From positions 1 to 17,561 of the forward strand of contig JASLFY010000248.1 of NCBI GenBank assembly GCA_030150425.1: a stretch of 17,561 bases of DNA. Reading direction: 5' to 3'. A program made the position numbers and the translations under genes. The notes beneath the pieces were generated by a model. That model was not told where the DNA came from, ran no database searches, and saw only the letters and a list, made by a program, of their open reading frames with translations. This DNA comes from Yimella sp. (GTDB lineage Bacteria > Actinomycetota > Actinomycetes > Actinomycetales > Dermatophilaceae). Shown here piece after piece: positions 14,333 through 17,561 of the stretch (its first letter is position 1; the number at the start of each line of letters is the position of its first letter).

Positions 14333-15795
14333 TGCCGCTCTCCCGGACCCGCGAACGCGTCGGTGCGCTGCCGCTGCGGCTGCGACTGGTCGCGATGGTC
14401 ACGCTGCTGCTGCTCTTCGCGCTCACCCTGACCGGGGTCGCGGCGACGCTGCTGCTGGAGCGTTACCTGCTGCAACGCCAGGACGCGGAGCTGCGCGCGG
14501 CGGCGGTCCCGCTGGTCAACGCGGCCCTGACGAGCCGCCCCGACGGTGACACCCGGCTGGTGCCGGCGTACGTCCCGACCGGGACGTACGTGGTCCGGCT
14601 GCGCGCCCTGGACGGCACCCACACCGACACCTTCCGCCCGCCGGGCGCCAGCATGCCGAACTGGCCCGAACTGGAGGAGTCGAACGGCTCCGCCGGGCCG
14701 TTCACCGTCGACTCGCAGACCGGTGACGACCGGTGGCGGGTCGTCGTCGGTAGCCACACGGACTCCACGCACGGCAGGGTCCGCTACGCCGTCGCCGTGT
14801 CGTTGAACAACGTCGACGCGACCGTCGACCGGGTCATCCTGATCGTCACCGCGGCCGGGGTCATCGTGACCCTGTTCGGTGCCGTCGCCGGGTGGTACGG
14901 CGTACGCCGGGCGTTCCGTCCGCTGACCGAGATCGAGGACACCGCCGCGACCATCGCCGGTGGCGACCTGACCCGGCGCGTGCCCGAACAGGCCAGCCGG
15001 GACGAGGTGGCGAGCCTGTCGCGGTCGCTGAACCTGATGCTGGCCCGCATCGAGGAGTCGTTCACGCTGCGCGAACGCTCCGAGGAGAAGATGCGGCAGT
15101 TCGTCGCGGACGCCTCCCACGAACTGCGCACTCCGCTCGCGACCGTCCGCGGCTACGCCGAGCTCTACCGTCAGGGCGCGGTCTCCCGCCCGGAGGACGT
15201 CGCGGCCGCGGTCCGCCGGATCGAGGACGAAGCGACCCGGATGAGCGGCATGGTCGACTCCCTGTTGCTGCTCAACCGGCTGGACGAACCGCACGGCGCC
15301 GCACGGTTCACCGGTGACGACCGCGACGAGGTCGACCTGACGGTGATCGCCGCCGACGCGGTGCAGGACGCCCGCGCCCGCGACCGCGGGCGGGAGATCC
15401 GGATGGTCAGCCGGTCCGGACCGGTCGGTCCGACCCCGGTGATCGGCGACGACTCGGCACTGCGCCAGGTGATCGCGAACCTGCTGGGCAACGCGCTGCG
15501 CTACTCCCCCGCCGGCTCGCCGATAGAGGTCGCCGTCGGCACGGAGGGGACGTACGGCGTCGCGGAGGTCCGCGACCACGGCCCGGGCATCCCGGAGCAG
15601 CTGCGCGAGCGGATCTTCGAACGCTTCTACCGCGCCGACGAGTCGCGCAACAGCGCCACCGGCGGCAGCGGTCTCGGGCTGGCGATCGTGCAGGCGATCG
15701 TCGACTCCCACGACGGAACCGTGCAGGTGCGGGAAACATCCGGGGGTGGGGCGACGTTCCAGGTACGAATCCCGCTCGCGACGCGGAACGCATAG
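14332..15795 (+). CDS. Membrane sensor histidine kinase
   Basis: A 487-residue kinase. Two membrane helices (about 18-42 and 168-190) flank an extracytoplasmic sensor region of about 125 residues with no recognised domain. HAMP follows (about 190-243), then HisKA with the H-box DASHELRTPL (phospho-acceptor His263). The HATPase_c domain shows the N-box NLLGNALRYSP (about 383-393), the G1 box DHGPGIP, the F box ERFYRAD and the G2 box GGSGLGLAI. All catalytic boxes are intact. It is translationally coupled to the response regulator and followed 80 bp later by an HtrA-like protease, a layout like mycobacterial mprAB-pepD envelope-stress loci. The signal it senses is unknown. Confidence 0.95.
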   Translation: MPLSRTRERVGALPLRLRLVAMVTLLLLFALTLTGVAATLLLERYLLQRQDAELRAAAVPLVNAALTSRPDGDTRLVPAYVPTGTYVVRLRALDGTHTDTFRPPGASMPNWPELEESNGSAGPFTVDSQTGDDRWRVVVGSHTDSTHGRVRYAVAVSLNNVDATVDRVILIVTAAGVIVTLFGAVAGWYGVRRAFRPLTEIEDTAATIAGGDLTRRVPEQASRDEVASLSRSLNLMLARIEESFTLRERSEEKMRQFVADASHELRTPLATVRGYAELYRQGAVSRPEDVAAAVRRIEDEATRMSGMVDSLLLLNRLDEPHGAARFTGDDRDEVDLTVIAADAVQDARARDRGREIRMVSRSGPVGPTPVIGDDSALRQVIANLLGNALRYSPAGSPIEVAVGTEGTYGVAEVRDHGPGIPEQLRERIFERFYRADESRNSATGGSGLGLAIVQAIVDSHDGTVQVRETSGGGATFQVRIPLATRNA

Positions 15796-15875
15796 GCCAC
15801 ACACAGCCTCGGGCCAGCGCCCCCTCACCCCGCAGACCTTGACTCGGGGCGGCCCGAAGGAACCGGAGGAGACAG

Positions 15876-17246
15876 ATGAGCGACACGAACGGCAACGGCC
15901 CCAGTAACGGCACCAACCCGAGCGACGGCCGGGACGACATCACCGGCCCGATCCCGCCGGTGCAGCCGGCGCCGATGAACCAGCAGCCACAGCCGCAGTA
16001 CGGCCAGCGCGCCCCGCAGCCGCTCCCCCAACAGCAGCCGCACCAGCCGTGGGCGACGCCCGGGCAGCCGTACGGGTCCGCCGCGCCGGCGGCGACCGCG
16101 GTCGCCCCCGAGCAGACCCGGTCGCGCAAGGGCGCCCCCTGGGTCGCCGTCCCCGTCGCGGCCGTGCTGGCCGCCGCTCTCGCCAGCGGCACGACGTACG
16201 CCCTCTCCGACCACGACACCGCCGCCGCCGGCAGCAGCACGACCAAGGTGGTCACCGCCAACCCGGCCGACTACAAGGACGGCACCGGCACCAACTGGTC
16301 CGCGACCGCGGCGAAGGTGACCGACAGTGTCGTCTCCATCCAGGTCAGCGGCGACTCCGGCAGCGGCGACGGATCCGGGGTGGTGTTGGACACCAAGGGC
16401 GACATCGCCACCAACAACCACGTGGCGAGTGTCGCGGGCAGCTCAGGCAAGATCACCGTCACGCTCACCAACAACCTGACCTACACCGCGAAGGTCGTCG
16501 GGACCGACCCGGCGACCGACCTCGCAGTGATCCGGTTGGAGAAGCCGCCGAGCGGCCTGAAACCGATCAGCTTCGCCGACACCGCGACGTTGACCGTCGG
16601 ACAGCCGGTGATGGCGGTCGGCAACCCGCTCGGTCTGTCCGGCACGGTCACCACCGGCATCATCAGCGCGCTCAACCGCCCGGTCACCACCAGTGCGTCG
16701 GAGGGCGGCAGCTCGTCGGCGTCCAGCTCGGCGACGACCAACGCGATCCAGACCAGCGCCGCGATCAACCCGGGCAACTCCGGTGGCGCGCTGGTGAATG
16801 CCTCCGGCCAGCTGATCGGCATCAACTCCTCGATCGCCACGCTGAACAGCGGCTCGTCCGGTTCGTCGCAATCGGGCAACATCGGCATCGGTTTCGCGAT
16901 CCCGGTGTCGGTGGTCAAGTCGATCACCGACCAGCTGATCAGCAAGGGTTCGGTGACCCACGCCCAGCTGGGCATCGAGGTCCTGCAGGCCCCCGGTTCG
17001 GTCAAGGTCGGCGACGCCACCGAGAGCGCGGCGATCGTACGGTCGGTGAAGGCCAACACCGGTGCGTCCGACGCGGGCTTGAAGGCCGGTGACGCGATCA
17101 TCGCGGCCGACGGCCAGCAGATCGTCTCCTCGGACGCCCTGGTCGGCTACGTACGCGCCAAGACCGTCGGCGACACGGTCGTGCTCACCGTGGTCCGAAA
17201 CGGCAAGGAGCAGAAGCTGACCGTCCACCTCGGCAAGGCGAGCTGA
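15876..17246 (+). CDS. HtrA/DegP-like membrane-anchored serine protease with PDZ domain
   Basis: A 456-residue protein. A Pro/Gln-rich cytosolic N-terminus (1-85) is followed by one transmembrane helix (about 88-110), a trypsin-like protease domain (about 135-345) and one PDZ domain (about 360-452). The catalytic triad is complete: His182 in TNNHVA, Asp215 in ATDLAVIRL and Ser302 in GNSGGAL. A Ser/Gly/Ala-rich insert (about 275-289) precedes the active-site Ser. GGAGGAG lies just upstream of the ATG, so the start is secure. It acts outside the membrane in protein quality control or regulated proteolysis. It follows the kinase gene on the same strand and is a likely target or partner of that system. 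The PDZ region is duplicated just downstream. Confidence 0.94.
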   Translation: MSDTNGNGPSNGTNPSDGRDDITGPIPPVQPAPMNQQPQPQYGQRAPQPLPQQQPHQPWATPGQPYGSAAPAATAVAPEQTRSRKGAPWVAVPVAAVLAAALASGTTYALSDHDTAAAGSSTTKVVTANPADYKDGTGTNWSATAAKVTDSVVSIQVSGDSGSGDGSGVVLDTKGDIATNNHVASVAGSSGKITVTLTNNLTYTAKVVGTDPATDLAVIRLEKPPSGLKPISFADTATLTVGQPVMAVGNPLGLSGTVTTGIISALNRPVTTSASEGGSSSASSSATTNAIQTSAAINPGNSGGALVNASGQLIGINSSIATLNSGSSGSSQSGNIGIGFAIPVSVVKSITDQLISKGSVTHAQLGIEVLQAPGSVKVGDATESAAIVRSVKANTGASDAGLKAGDAIIAADGQQIVSSDALVGYVRAKTVGDTVVLTVVRNGKEQKLTVHLGKAS

Positions 17247-17247
17247 G

Positions 17248-17263
17248 TCCGGTTCCCACCGGA
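17248..17263 (+). terminator. Weak hairpin after the HtrA gene
   Basis: TCCGGT-TCCC-ACCGGA forms a perfect 6-bp stem immediately after the stop codon. There is no U-tract, so it is at best a weak terminator. It lies between the two PDZ copies. Confidence 0.3.
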
Positions 17264-17293
17264 TCCACAGACTGCGCCCAGTGGACCTCCAAC

Positions 17294-17561
17294 GTGACCG
17301 ACTTGACTGCTCCTGTGTCCGTCGTCAGGTCGATCACCGATCAGCTGAGCAAGGGGTCTGCGCCCCACGCCCAACTGGGTGTCTCCGCCAGCACCGCCTC
17401 GGTGCAGGTGGGTGACGCGACGGAGACGGCGGCGAAGGTGGCCGAGGTGATGTCGGGTTCGGCAGCGTCCCACGCAGGGGTGCGGGTCGGCGACGCCATC
17501 ATCGCGGTCGACGACACCGCAATCACCTCGTCGGAGTCCCTGGTCGGCTACGTGCAGACCA
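17294..17561 (+). CDS. Partial PDZ-only copy of the HtrA C-terminus (runs off right edge)
   Basis: From 17315 on, the plus strand encodes VSVVRSITDQL, SKGS, HAQLGV, VQVGDATETAA, AGVRVGDAIIAVDD and SSESLVGYVQT. These match, block for block, the HtrA region encoded from 16905 (VSVVKSITDQL through SSDALVGYVRAKT). The frame is intact for at least 89 codons, with one codon lost after DQL and divergence in the middle. The protease domain with its catalytic residues is absent. The only plausible start is a GTG at 17294 without a ribosome binding site; the frame is open upstream into the end of the HtrA gene. It may be a duplication remnant (pseudogene) or a small PDZ adaptor. No signal peptide or membrane anchor is visible, which favours a remnant. 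The end lies outside the window. Confidence 0.5.
   Translation, partial: MTDLTAPVSVVRSITDQLSKGSAPHAQLGVSASTASVQVGDATETAAKVAEVMSGSAASHAGVRVGDAIIAVDDTAITSSESLVGYVQT

Noticed and set aside
15796..15875. TTGACT in the kinase-HtrA gap as a -35 element
   Set aside because: No -10 hexamer occurs at suitable spacing; cotranscription with the kinase gene is simpler.

Overview
The window is chromosomal DNA from a high-GC Gram-positive bacterium, almost certainly an actinomycete. The signs are uniformly high GC with strong G/C third-position bias, frequent GTG starts, several starts with no Shine-Dalgarno but a -10 hexamer about 6-7 bases upstream (leaderless style), an IdeR-type DtxR regulator with all its metal ligands, and a c-di-AMP riboswitch in front of an NlpC/P60 hydrolase, an arrangement typical of Actinobacteria. 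The species cannot be named from the sequence alone. I see no insertion sequence, phage gene, CRISPR array, tRNA or rRNA.

Layout. 1-1267: two overlapping alpha/beta hydrolase genes on the minus strand, the first running off the left edge. 1366-2829: a divergent FAD-dependent phytoene-desaturase-like oxidoreductase whose stop codon overlaps that of the convergent potassium transporter gene kup (2826-4775, minus). 4790-4838: a 12-bp palindrome and a perfect 18-bp hairpin between kup and the upstream secreted NlpC/P60 peptidase (4858-5661, minus). 5672-5868: the c-di-AMP (ydaO/yuaA-type) riboswitch leader of that peptidase. 5980-6669: ideR (minus). 6670-7244: a 575-bp stretch without a conventional gene but rich in RNA-like structure: a candidate sRNA (about 6804-6889), then a good promoter, an almost complete 16-nt anti-16S Shine-Dalgarno, a 12-codon ORF, two mutually exclusive stems and a three-way-junction element. 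7245-9092: pdxH and serC, divergent, with only 33 bp between start codons. 9139-11721: pepN-type aminopeptidase. 11735-13529 (minus): marR-MFS exporter-28-residue membrane peptide, all with overlapping stop/start codons. 13637-17246 (plus): response regulator, sensor kinase and HtrA-like membrane serine protease. 17294-17561: a second copy of the HtrA PDZ region without the protease domain, running off the right edge.

Functional themes. Cell-envelope and osmotic homeostasis: the riboswitch-controlled peptidoglycan hydrolase next to kup links two processes that c-di-AMP governs elsewhere, and the two-component system plus HtrA protease resembles mycobacterial envelope-stress loci (mprAB-pepD layout). 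Vitamin B6 and serine metabolism: pdxH/serC. Metal sensing: ideR. Efflux: the MarR-MFS-micropeptide operon. The most unusual element is the 6956-7190 unit, which looks like a short self-contained transcript encoding a micropeptide inside a switchable RNA fold.
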